From positions 3,084,501 to 3,148,500 of the forward strand of contig CM050454.1 of NCBI GenBank assembly GCA_027563935.2: a stretch of 64,000 nt of DNA, read 5' to 3'. This DNA comes from Costus lasius (taxonomy: Eukaryota > Streptophyta > Magnoliopsida > Zingiberales > Costaceae). The notes beneath the pieces were generated by a model. It saw only the letters and a list, made by a program, of their open reading frames with translations. It did no database searches and had not been told where the DNA came from. Position numbers and translations under genes: made by a program. Below, in pieces: positions 1 through 10,400 of this stretch (position 1 is its first letter; each line of letters starts with the position of its first letter).

Positions 1-17
1 AAAACAGCCACATCAAG

Positions 18-1447
18 TGTCAGACCTGGGTCAGGCCGGTTCGGCCCAACCCAAGCCCAGGCCCACAACAGGAAGAAGCCCACCTGCGGAGAAGAAAAGC
101 TCGGTCAACTGAGGATGTTGACCAGAGCAAATCACGCGGAGCAGCGCTGAAATTGGAAGGCGGCGACGTCCTCGCCAAGCCTTTCGGAGACGCGGAGCGG
201 GATCGGCGGACTCTGTGGAGTTCCGGACGCGGCGGCGTCCGAAACCAGTGGACATCCAGCAGGACGGCGTCCCCGTGAGACTCGAGCGGAGACGAGCAAG
301 CCGGATTCGGCCTGCGGAAGAGGCAGACGCGGTGTTGTCAACTCGAAGCTGGCAGAGTTGGAGACGGAGTCTTCGGAGGAAGACTCGGACGCAGATGAAA
401 GCTTCAGACGAGTCGATGAAGACTTCGTCAGCAGACGCGAGAGCAACGGACTTCGGCGGAAGACTCGGGCAGCGTCACAAGTGGAGGCGGCGAGGTGATC
501 TTCAACGCGAGCGGAAGACTCGTTCCGCGTTGCTAGAAACAGAGGCGGTGGCCTCTTCTTTAAGAAGCGATGGAGAGCAACAGCAGGGAGGGAGTGCGCG
601 ACGGAGGGCGACTCCACTAGGTGAGTGGGTACGCCACCACCGGCGACGGCGAGGCGCGCCGTCGCCCCGTCCAAGCCCACAGACGGAACAAGGAGAGTCT
701 GTGAGTTTGAGCGAGCCGGTGACGACGAGCGTCGAGGCGAGAGAGAGAGCTTGAAGGCTTGAGCGATTGAGAGGTCGACGGCAAGGGAGGGAAGAGGGGC
801 ACCGGCCGGAGGGCCGACGGCGAGTTTAGAGGAAGTCTGTAACGTTTTCCGGGAATAAATGAAGCTTTCTCCACTCCGATATCCTCTTCCCCTATTGGTG
901 GTCCTTTCCGCGGTATCGGCGACGAACTTCGACGGCAGGCGGCTGCCGGACGGCGAGCAGGCGACGCGAGGAAGACGAAGTACAATCGACAGCTTCGTTC
1001 GAACGCGTCGGGCGTTCGAAACGAGGCGAGTCAACGCAACGACAGTCAACGGGCGATTTCGAACGCGAAATCGAATTCGGGACACTGACGTCAGGCGGAC
1101 GTCAGCGTGCAAAATCGAAGCGGCAAAAATGAAATTCGGCGCGGCGAGATTTCGATCGAGGGCTGACGTCACGCCGACGTCAGCAAGTGTATGATTTTGA
1201 CTTGGGTCAAAATCAGAGAGAGGTATTTCCAAATTAGGGTCCGATTCTGAATTTTCCTAAATTAGGGTTATGGTTTCTGAGCGACCTAGTAATTTGGGGA
1301 TAAAAAGTGAGCGGGGAACTAGGGTTTCGAATTTGGGGACGAGATTCGGTCCGGAAACCCTAGCGCGATCACGTTCCGGTGTTCCGCCGGACGGCTCTAG
1401 GAAGCGGATAAGCGCTGTTTTTAGACCGATCCGATCGGGGCGTGACA
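18..1447 (+). repeat. Solo LTR of the gag-only LTR retrotransposon family
   Basis: A 1430-bp unit begins TGTCAGACCTGGGTCAGGCC and ends GATCGGGGCGTGACA. It is bounded by a 5-bp direct repeat, TCAAG, at 13-17 and 1448-1452. It is the reverse complement of the LTRs at 1874-3070 and 4490-5687. No internal region follows, so it is a solo LTR left by LTR-LTR recombination. It is about 230 bp longer than the LTRs of the neighbouring element, so those LTRs carry deletions or it carries extra sequence. Open frames inside it on both strands are not recognisable genes. Confidence 0.85.
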
Positions 1448-1452
1448 TCAAG

Positions 1453-1873
1453 TGTACACCACGAAGAGGCATCCAGCGCAAAGACGGCACCAACAACAAT
1501 AAATAAGACGACATGCAGCTGAGCGAGCTTGAGAATCAAGTTCTCTGTATGCTGACGTTCCACCGCATTCGATCCACAGGGAACCTCTTTTAGTTTGTAT
1601 TATTGATTCATCGTAAGAATTATTGTTTTGCTGCGAAGACACTATCATTCGGTGTTTAAAGAGAATAAACAGAGACCAGAAATAATTGGCCGACAAGAAA
1701 AGATAAGTTGCGCCAACCCAGGGAGGGCCCACAATGATCACGCAGGGAAAATTTTCTTAAGCGGAGGGGCCGCTTAAAAGAAGAAAAAGCGAAAAATCTT
1801 AACCTTTAACTGCACATAGGGATTTGTGTTGTGTAGGTATGCACAAATTCCCACATCAACAAACGGCGCAGGG
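1453..1873. other. Unassigned stretch, possible left half of a split MITE
   Basis: No gene was seen in this 420-bp stretch between the solo LTR and the gag-only element. Around 1753-1780 it carries TTCTTAAGCGGAGGGGCCG. An approximate reverse complement (CTCCGCTTAGAAAAC) lies just beyond the gag-only element, near 5707-5725. The element may therefore have landed inside an older inverted-repeat element, but the arms are short and diverged. Confidence 0.35.
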
Positions 1874-3070
1874 TGTCACGCCCTGGTCGGATCGGCCTAA
1901 AATCTGCGCTTAACCGTTGTCTTAGGGTCGTCCGGCGGAACACCAGAGCGTGCGCTCTCTAGGGTTTCCGGTCCCAAATCAAAAACCCTAACTCTCCCCG
2001 ATTAATTTTTATCCCCAAATTACAAGGTCACTCCGAACCCTAACCCTAATTAGAGAATCAAACCCTAATTCAAAAATACCTCGCTGGTCAAAATAGATGT
2101 TGACCCGTTGCTCGATTTTTACCGCTGGCTGACGTCACCCTCCGATTTCATTCGCCGCTCGCAAACTCGAAATCATGCCGCCAATTTTGACGTCTGCTTG
2201 TGTCAGCCGAAATCGATTTCGCCAAATCGATTTTGTTGACCGCCTTATATGTTGACTTTTACCTCGTTTCGAATGCCACTCGTTCGAACGTTCGCTCCGT
2301 CGTCTTCACGCCGATGAAAGCACGCATGCTTTCGTTTTCAACGACCGAGCTCGAGCGCCGCCCGCACTCGATGACTCGTCGGAGGAGGAAGTTACTGAAG
2401 GGAAAGGCTCGCCCTTCCTTCGGTTTCTGGTCGCCGACCCAGAGGCAACCGCTTGAACCCTAGCAGCCCGCCGACTGCCAGAAACTCGTCGTCGCCAAGC
2501 ACGGAAACAGGAATCAGGGGAGGAACAGAGGAAAGCTCGGAGGTGGAGAGGAAGAACTGTTTATTCGTCGTCGAAGGTTACAAGACCTCTCCTGCTCCAA
2601 CGACCCCCTGGTCGTCGTCCCACTTCCCTCCCTCACCGGCAGCCCCTGGTTGCCGGCTACAGTTCACTCAATCCCTCGCTCAAACTCTCCCAAAGCTCGC
2701 TCAAAGATGCTCACTAGATGCCCTCCTCCCCTACTCTCCATCTCGACGACTTTTAAAGAAGATCTGTCGCCTCTGCTTTGTGCCGCCTCCAGACTTCGTC
2801 TTCATCCGGAAAACGTCGCTGCGTCTGCTTCCTTCGAAGCCCTAGTCGTGTGCGATGGATCCGCTGCGCTCTAAGCCGTCCGCGTTTGTCGCTGAAGCTT
2901 TCGCATCGTTGCTGCCAACGTTCGCTTCTCTCGCTGATGACGACGTCGTCGCCCCGCCGCCACAGCCCGTGTCCAGCGCATGCGGGGAAAACGAGCTCGA
3001 GCTCGCGCCTGAGCTTCGCGTGCGGCTGCTGTTTGGGCTTGGGCCGAACCGGCCTGACCCAGGCCTAACA
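1874..3070 (-). repeat. 3' LTR of the gag-only element
   Basis: This LTR is 1197 bp, with ends TGTCACGCC and CCTAACA on the + strand (TG...CA on the element strand). It is adjoined inside by the purine tract ATTCTCCCCCGTCC (complement) at 3071-3084. Confidence 0.85.
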
Positions 3071-3084
3071 ATTCTCCCCCGTCC

Positions 3085-4463
3085 AATTTGGACATCGCCC
3101 TCGATGTCCGTCACGAACGGATCTCTGGCCACCATTGCTTCGATCCGACACTGCGGCTCCCTTGTGGCAGTGTTCGGAACTACTTGGATCCCCCCGATCC
3201 TCAAAGCACCGATCCTCACCTCCTCGGTGTTATCTTCAGCTTCCTCAGCTGGTTCCTGCGCTACCATGGCCACGATCTTCTGCCTGGTGGGGCAATCCTT
3301 CAGCCAGTGAGGACCGCCGCACATGAAGCAACCCTGTGGCTTTTGCTCTCGTTGTCCCGGTGAACCTCTGTTCTGCCGGTGAAAGGGCCTACCCCTCTCT
3401 GGAACCTTGGCTCCCGGCGGGGTCCGTGGAGAGCCGCGTTTTGGTGGGAGCCGCGCTTCGGTGGTGTCCTGGATTTCCTCGGTGGTGCTGGTCTGAATTT
3501 TTGAATATCCACCAGGGACTCAGCCACCGCCGCATCCGCCCTCCAGTCAACCGGTGCGTGCCGTCGGACCTCCGCTTCTACCCATGGCTAGAGGTTCCGG
3601 ATGAAGAGATACCTCCTGTCATCCTCCGACATGCCTGGAAGCTCCAGCATCAATGCTGAGAACGCCCTAACGTACTCCGGGATCGACCCAGTGTGCCTAG
3701 CCGATCCACCTTTCCACGCGCCTAATCCGCTGAGTTTCCAGAAAGAAATTGCCTCCGCAGTTCCTCACGGAAAGTCTCCCAAGAACAGCTAGTAGCGCCC
3801 GATGTCGAGCTGACTTTGGTTCTCCACCAAAGCTTTGCGTCGCCAGTGAGGTATGCGATGCATACCCGCACCCGATCTTCTTCTGGAACATAGTTAGCAG
3901 AAAATAGTTGTTCCATATCCCAAATAAAGTTTTCTACCTCTCTAGATGATCGAGCCCCCCCCCCCCCCGAATATCGCTGGCTCAGGTACTCGTACCTTCG
4001 GCTTGAGAGCCTCTTGCTCCGCCGTCGCGGCAGTTCGGGATACTTGCATTAGAGCTAAGCGCAATACCCCGATCTCAGCCTGTATGTCCTCCTTCATGCG
4101 TGTCATCTTTGCCTGCTGCTCGTCACGTATCTTGACCATCTGCTCTGGCAGGTCGAGCAGACTCTCCAGGGTCTGTTGCAAATTCTCAATTTGCAATCTT
4201 TGTTGCTCTACTACCCTCTGAAGTCTCTCCATCTGGGGAAGCACCGCCGTGTCCCTGTCACCCGTTATGCCGAGCGTCTGCTCGATATGCGCTATGCGAT
4301 CACCTTGGTTCACCATCTCCTCAGGTTCAGCCGTCTCCTTAGCTTTGCCTTTGTCCTGCTTAGGCCAGACATCCTCTGACGCTCCTCTGGCCGTGTGGGT
4401 GATCTTCTGGAATTTCAAACCCTTCTTCACCTTCGCCGGTGAAGGTGCCGTGTTCGCCATCAC
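3085..4463 (-). pseudogene. Broken gag of the gag-only LTR element
   Basis: Gag is the retrotransposon capsid/nucleocapsid protein. Reading starts at 4463 (MMANTAPSPAKV) with a charged, coiled-coil-like N-terminal third rich in Q, E and R. A capsid-like segment follows (MEQLFSANYVPEEDRV, then LWWRT) on 3722-3916. Next comes a zinc knuckle starting CFMCGGPHWLKDCP near 3330. The frame is lost in a run of 14 C's (3955-3968), which separates FGG from the continuing ARSSREVENF. A TAG stop follows NSAD near 3722. Downstream pieces such as AVAESLVDIQKF are in other frames. The reading ends a few residues before the purine tract with no protease. Confidence 0.75.
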
Positions 4464-4474
4464 ACGTTAACCTC

Positions 4475-4486
4475 GGCTCTGATACC
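4475..4486 (-). other. Primer-binding site, initiator-Met tRNA
   Basis: On the - strand GGTATCAGAGCC follows the 5' LTR end after a three-base ACA gap. It matches the 3' end of plant initiator methionine tRNA, and it fixes the element strand as minus. Confidence 0.8.
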
Positions 4487-4489
4487 TGT

Positions 4490-5687
4490 TGTCACGCCCC
4501 GGTCGGATCGGCCTAAAACCTGCGCTTAACCGTTGTCTTAGGGCCGTCTGGCGGAACACCAGAGCGTGCGCTCTCTAGGGTTTCCGGTCCCAAATTGAAA
4601 ACCCTAACTCTCCCCAATTAATTTTTATCCCCAAATTACAAGGTCACTCCGAACCCTAACCCTAATTAGAGAATCAAACCCTAATTCAAAAATACCTCAC
4701 TAATCAAAATAGATGTTGACCAGTTGCTCAATTTTTACTGTTGGCTGACGTCACCCTCTGATTTCGTTCGCCGCTCGTGAACTCGAAATCACGTCGCCAA
4801 TTTTGACTTCCGCCCGCTGACGTCTGCTTGCTTCAGCCGAAATCGATTTCGCCAAATCGATTTCGTTGACCGCCTTATGTGTTGACTTTTACCTCGTTTT
4901 GAATGCCACTCGTTCGAACGTTCGCTCCGTTGTCTTCACGCCGATGAAAGCACGCCTGCTTTAGTTTTCAACGTCCGAGCTCGAGCGCCGCCCGCACTCG
5001 ATGACTCGCCGGAGGGGGAAGTTACCGAAGGGAAAGGCTCGCCCTTCCTTCGGTTTCTGGTCGCCGACCTGGAAGCAACCGCCTGAACCCTAGCAGCCTG
5101 CCGACTGCCAGAAACTCGTCGTCGCTAAGCACGGAAACAGGAATCAGGGGAGGAACAGAGGAAAGCTCGGAGGTGGAGAGGAAGAACCGTTTATTCGTCG
5201 TCGAAGGTTACAAGACCTCTCCTGCTCCGACGACCCCCTGGTCGTCGTCCGCCGGCAGCCCCTGGTTGCCGGCTACAGTTCACTCATTCCCTCACTCAAA
5301 CTCTCCCAAAGCTCGCTTGAAGATGCTCACTGGATGCCCTCCTCCCCTGCTCTCCATCTCGACGACTTTTAAAGAAGATCCGCCGCCTCTGCTTTGTGCC
5401 GCCTCCAGACTTCGTCTTCATCCCGAAAACGTTGCTGCGTCCGCTTCCTTCGAAGCCCTAGTCGCGTGCGATGGATCCGCTGCGCTCCAAGCCGTCCGCG
5501 TTTGTCGCTGAAGCTTTCGCATCGTTGCCGCCAACGTCCGCTTCTCCCGCTGATGACGATGTTGTCACCCCGCTGCCACAGCCCGTGTCCAGTGCATGCG
5601 GGGAAAACGAGCTCGTGCTCGTGCCTGAGCTTCGCGTGCGACTGTTGTTTGGGCTGACGTTTGGACTTGGGCCGAACCGGCCTGACA
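4490..5687 (-). repeat. 5' LTR of the gag-only element
   Basis: This 1198-bp LTR is a direct repeat of 1874-3070. Its outer end is CCTGACA, 11 bp shorter than the sister LTR's CCTGACCCAGGCCTAACA. It has a small duplication (GGGCTGACGTTTGGACTTGG) near 5650. The target duplication CAGGG follows at 5688-5692. Confidence 0.85.
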
Positions 5688-5692
5688 CAGGG

Positions 5693-7140
5693 GTGCTCTG
5701 CTCAACGGAGCACTCCGCTTAGAAAACTTGCTCCACCCCCACGGCTCTAAGTCCAACCGACGGTATTCGGCACGTTCGACCAGATAGAAGATAAATGTTT
5801 AGTTTGATTCATTTTTTTTCCCAAATTAGTTGTTTTAAATTTTTTTTCTAAAAATCCAGTTTGATTTTTGGCTCAACATTAAATTTTAAATTGAATCGAA
5901 TAAATTAAACTTTTAATAATTACTTATTATTTTTATATAAATTTTTATAGTATAATACTATTTTATTTTAAAAAACAACTAAAATAATTTAAAAATAATT
6001 AGAAATTAGTACAAATTGATAAAAGTTAAATTCTGTTTAACTTTAAACGAATCAAAATTTTTTATTTCTATTTACACAGATAAGTACCTATTTATTTTGT
6101 CTTATCCGTATGTGAATTCGAATAACTATCCCACTATTTATACTTATTTTTTTTCTAAAATTCGTACCCAAACTTGACCGTAATAAAATTTTAACTACAT
6201 GTTAATTTACTCAAATCCTAAAAATACCCTATTTAAATAATTAATCATATTAAATTATATATTATATACCTAATTACCTGAATAAAATTTGACATTTATA
6301 ATAAAAAATTAAGGTATTAAATTATAAATATAAATTTTATATATATATATATATATAAAACCAAACCCGATCATATATAATCAATTTGGGTAACCCGAGT
6401 ATTCATTTAAAATAAACTTGATTGCCATCTCTACTAACGAGCCAAATCATTTTTGTTAATATTTTTATTATATGGCAAGTATTTTTTTGTTAATTAATTG
6501 TTAATAAATTTGATGAAATATTTTACTTCCATTTATACATGATTTAGATAGATTAGTCACATAGAACTAAAATATGTATAAAAAAAGTAAAAAAAATATT
6601 ATTAATGCATTATATAGTTTATTTAGGCGAGAGGGGAAAGAAAACAAGGAAACGAACTAAATAGGAAAACAAAATAAAGGAATACAAATTTACATGGATG
6701 CACTAACGGAATTAAAAAAGTTTTTATTTTTATTTTTATTTTTTTTCTCTTGTACAAAAGAGAAAAAAAAGTTAATATTCCTTTTTTTTCCTTCATTTTT
6801 CATTCTAGTAACCTAATCATTAGTATAGAGCATAAAAACACTTGTACTGTTTATAGTGGATCAAATTAATTATGATAAAAGTAGTAGCTAATCATAAATT
6901 TGAAATTTTTTTTTACCTTTAAGCCCCTCAAAAATATGATTTTTATGATATGATGACTTCGTTCATCAATTTAAGGTCCAAAGTTAAATCTCATAGAAAT
7001 ACTCCACTAATTTTAAAACTATTGTAAATTGATTCAAATTGCAACTTATTTTACTATCTGAATCTGGTACTTGAATACTTTAACTTAAACATCCCTAACA
7101 CTTCAAAAATGTAATAAGGGCGTAAATTTAAATTTATATA
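5693..7140. other. AT-rich intergenic DNA upstream of GALAK
   Basis: No gene was seen. The stretch is strongly AT-rich with many homopolymers and an (AT)n run near 6340-6357. Near 6380-6435 there are GGGTAACCCGAG-like pieces ending TTGCCATCTCTA. That resembles the right end of the 11317-11820 MITE and suggests a decayed relative whose other end I could not place. Confidence 0.5.
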
Positions 7141-7449
7141 AAGGCCGTGGTCAAATTGAGAAAAGATAAAGAATGGGCGAAAATGAAAATGGCCCACACG
7201 GCTGTAAACCCCATCCGCTCACGAGTTGGGACGGGTCAGTGGGCGCCATTTTTGTCAAGCGAGCGCCGGGCAAGACCAGCGTGGAAAACGATCATAATGT
7301 TAATTTTTGGCGGATGTGTCGTACGTGCCATTAGCTTGGGCTATAACGACCTTCCTTCTCAGTGAGCTCGCGGACATGTCCTCCTTCTTTCTCTTGAAAA
7401 AGGTCGGTTGATTTCAGATCTAAGCAGGCGGCGGAAGGGATAGAGGAGG
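7141..7449 (+). promoter_or_regulatory. Probable GALAK promoter and 5' UTR
   Basis: Base composition changes from AT-rich spacer to mixed sequence just ahead of the first GALAK exon. A weak TATA-like TTATATAAAGG lies at 7134-7144. The 75 bp before the ATG are purine-rich and end GGAGGATGGGG. The transcription start cannot be placed from sequence alone. Confidence 0.35.
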
Positions 7450-10400
7450 ATGGGGGTTTCATCGTGGCCGTCTCCGGAGGAGGTAATCGCCGAGACATTG
7501 CTCCATTCAATCGGCTCCTTTCTGTGGATCGAACGTCTTTCTTCTTCACTATGGACTTGGGATCCGTTGTTGCGTTGTTTGAGTCCTTCGATGTCCGACT
7601 TTTCGATCGGTCGTCCTTGGAATCACTGTCGAATACTATTTTGTTTCTTGATTAGTTTTTTCTATTTGTTCTTGTTTTCATTACTCAGCTTGATGCTGTG
7701 AGGACGAAGGTGGTGGAGATGAGTGGAGCGGACGCTAGGGATGTGAGGGTTGTGGTCGCTCCGTATAGGATTTGTCCACTCGGTGCACACATCGATCACC
7801 AGGTTTGATGTAAATTAATCTTCGCGTCTCGATTCTCTGATCGATTTCTTGATTGGAAATAGATGAGTGACGATATTGTTCCGATGAATTCATTGAATCT
7901 GCGATTGAGTGGTGGTTGCTGGAATATTTTTTATTTTATTTCGGGATAGGACAAAATGGTCACTTTGTTAATTTGTGTTTTTTTTTTTCTCCCGATATGG
8001 GACCGGTCCTGCATTTCTGGCTGGCTTATAGGTTTTTTATGTCCCTCGTGCCCCTCTGCTCCTATTCCCGTCTTCTCTAATTCCAGGTTTTTGTACAATG
8101 AAAAGCATGGTGTAGTAATCTTCGTTTCAGAGAAAAAAAAGAAAACTATACAGGGACCCCACAACTCGTCTTCCATGTATGGTCTCTTGTAGTTGTAAGG
8201 AAGTAAGCTGTTGAATCTGTATACGTCTTTGCCTCTGTCCGATAAGAAGCCAGTGCATGTGACTGCGGATAAGCGCACTGGCCTCGGACCTATTGACCAC
8301 AATCTAACAGACTGCTCCGACCCGCGCATGAATCGAACGGTCGTGAGCCCAACCTGCAGAACCTAAGATTTTTTTTTCTCTCCCCATTTCCTCATTGTCG
8401 AACGCTCTTCATTTTTGAGTCTATCATTGTTAGTAATTGGTAACGGTATTTTCCTTTTCAATCTAACATTCTAATTGCTAACCGGCCAAGTAATCTACAG
8501 CCTCTTAGTCAATTCTTGTTTTCCTGTTTCTTTTCTAAGGACCATTCACCATTGTATCAACTTTTTCTTTAAATCGTTCCTATTTGTTTTACAAGGACCA
8601 CAGTATTGATGTTTTCTTTAAAGCTTTTAGGATATATGACGGTATATAATTATTAAGCATAGGGTATACATATGTATATATGCGTCTGAACGTGTGTGTA
8701 TTATCTGTGTGTACATATACGTATTTATGTGTATACATAATACACATGCGCACACACCCACACACGTGTGTATGTATATATGTGTGTGCATACATATATA
8801 TACACATTTATATACATATATATATATATATATACATACATACATATATATATATATATACGTACATACATACATACATGTATATATATATATATGTATG
8901 TATATATATATATATATATATATATACACGTACATACGTACATACGTACATACATATATATATATATATACATACATATATATGTACATACATGTATATG
9001 TACGTACATATATATATACATATATATATATACATACATATATATATACATACATGTATATATATACATACATGTATATATATATGTACGTACATATGTA
9101 CGTATGTATATATGTACGTACATATGTACGTACATATATACATACGTACATATGTACGTACATATATACATACGTATATATGTACGTATATATACATACA
9201 TATATATATATGTATATGTATATGTATATTTCCATATTACATTACCATTATCATTCTAATTTAGTCTATATTTGTAGATTTGTAGAGGCACCATCGAACC
9301 ATCCAATAAAATGCAATACACTTCCTCTCTTTTGTTTCAACATAGTATTAGAGATAAGTTCCAGCGATAAGGATTTCTCCCTATGCTACAATTAGATACT
9401 CCGCTAATGATGATGCAGATTTAAAACACCAATTTCCTTGTTCTCATTTATGCTCTCTATGATCTCGATAGCCCACTTCCACTTGCGATCATGGTGATCT
9501 TGCCCTCATTGGAATTTCTTCTTGTGCATTTGTGCACCAATTTCCTTGAAACTTTGGTTTACCAAACAACATGATTTTCTATTTGCATTACACAAACAAG
9601 TAACAACATTACTATTGCATGTAAATTGACGCATGATATTGCATGCGTGTGGACAGATGACTCTTAGCTAGTTATGATCGTCTACTCTTTTTCTCTTGTA
9701 GTGCGAATAAACAACACTCTTATTGCCATATGTAGATTAGTACATACTTTCTACTGCACATGCATGAACATGTGAGTCTTGGATTCTTATGTTTGATGAC
9801 CATCTATGCAAAAGTGAGACTTTTTTCTTTATGCAACAAATGCCTCTCATATGCAACATTTGTTTTAAATTCAAGATTGCATCACCTTCTCTTGAATTTA
9901 TAGGCAGTGTTGCAAGATGTGGAAGGTGATAAATACAGGAAAGAACCTTTATGGCAATGCTAAAACGATAAAACCATCATATCTCCTAGCATACTATATT
10001 ATATATTTCCGTATTAAATATATTCATTATCATTGTAGCCTACTCTCTATATAAAGAGACTATGTAGTCTTCCTTAAGGAAATGCAATGCAATGCAATTA
10101 TCCTCCCTTTTTTTACTACAACTCTCATATTTGATTTAATACTGACTAACAAAATTTAATTTAAAATCTCATAACTTTCTTTTGGGTCTGTTGCAATGTG
10201 TTAATTGCTTTTTTTATTATTATATGATTTTTTTGCAACATTGCAATTCTTAATGCAAATAATTATGTTCACAATAAGTTCAAAGAGGATGATGGTTGAT
10301 TGTCTTCTTCAACGAAAAATGACTTTGTATTATAAGTATTTTGCTCATGCAGACATTGTTTACATATATTGTTTAGTTCCCATAGATATTTGAAGCAAGG

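Larger units (their letters stand above)
1874..5687 (-). mobile_element. Gag-only (TR-GAG-like) non-autonomous LTR retrotransposon
   Basis: Two direct LTRs (1874-3070 and 4490-5687) flank only about 1.4 kb of internal DNA. A 5-bp target duplication, CAGGG, lies at 1869-1873 and 5688-5692. Read on the - strand the order is 5' LTR, primer-binding site (4475-4486), gag, purine tract (3071-3084), 3' LTR. The gag reads past its zinc knuckle and then runs straight into the purine tract. No protease, reverse transcriptase or integrase is present. This matches the described TR-GAG class, or alternatively a single deletion derivative of a Ty3-gypsy element. LTR divergence in the first 75 bp is about 5 percent, so it is not recent. 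Confidence 0.85.

Noticed and set aside
132..1232. Open frame of 366 codons on the - strand, plus several overlapping ones
   Set aside because: It lies within a solo LTR, shows no recognisable motif and is matched by open frames on the other strand; it is a GC-rich composition effect.
8589..9395. Six overlapping Y/I/T-rich open frames of 72-233 codons on both strands
   Set aside because: They are translations of the TA/TACA microsatellite and have no gene character.
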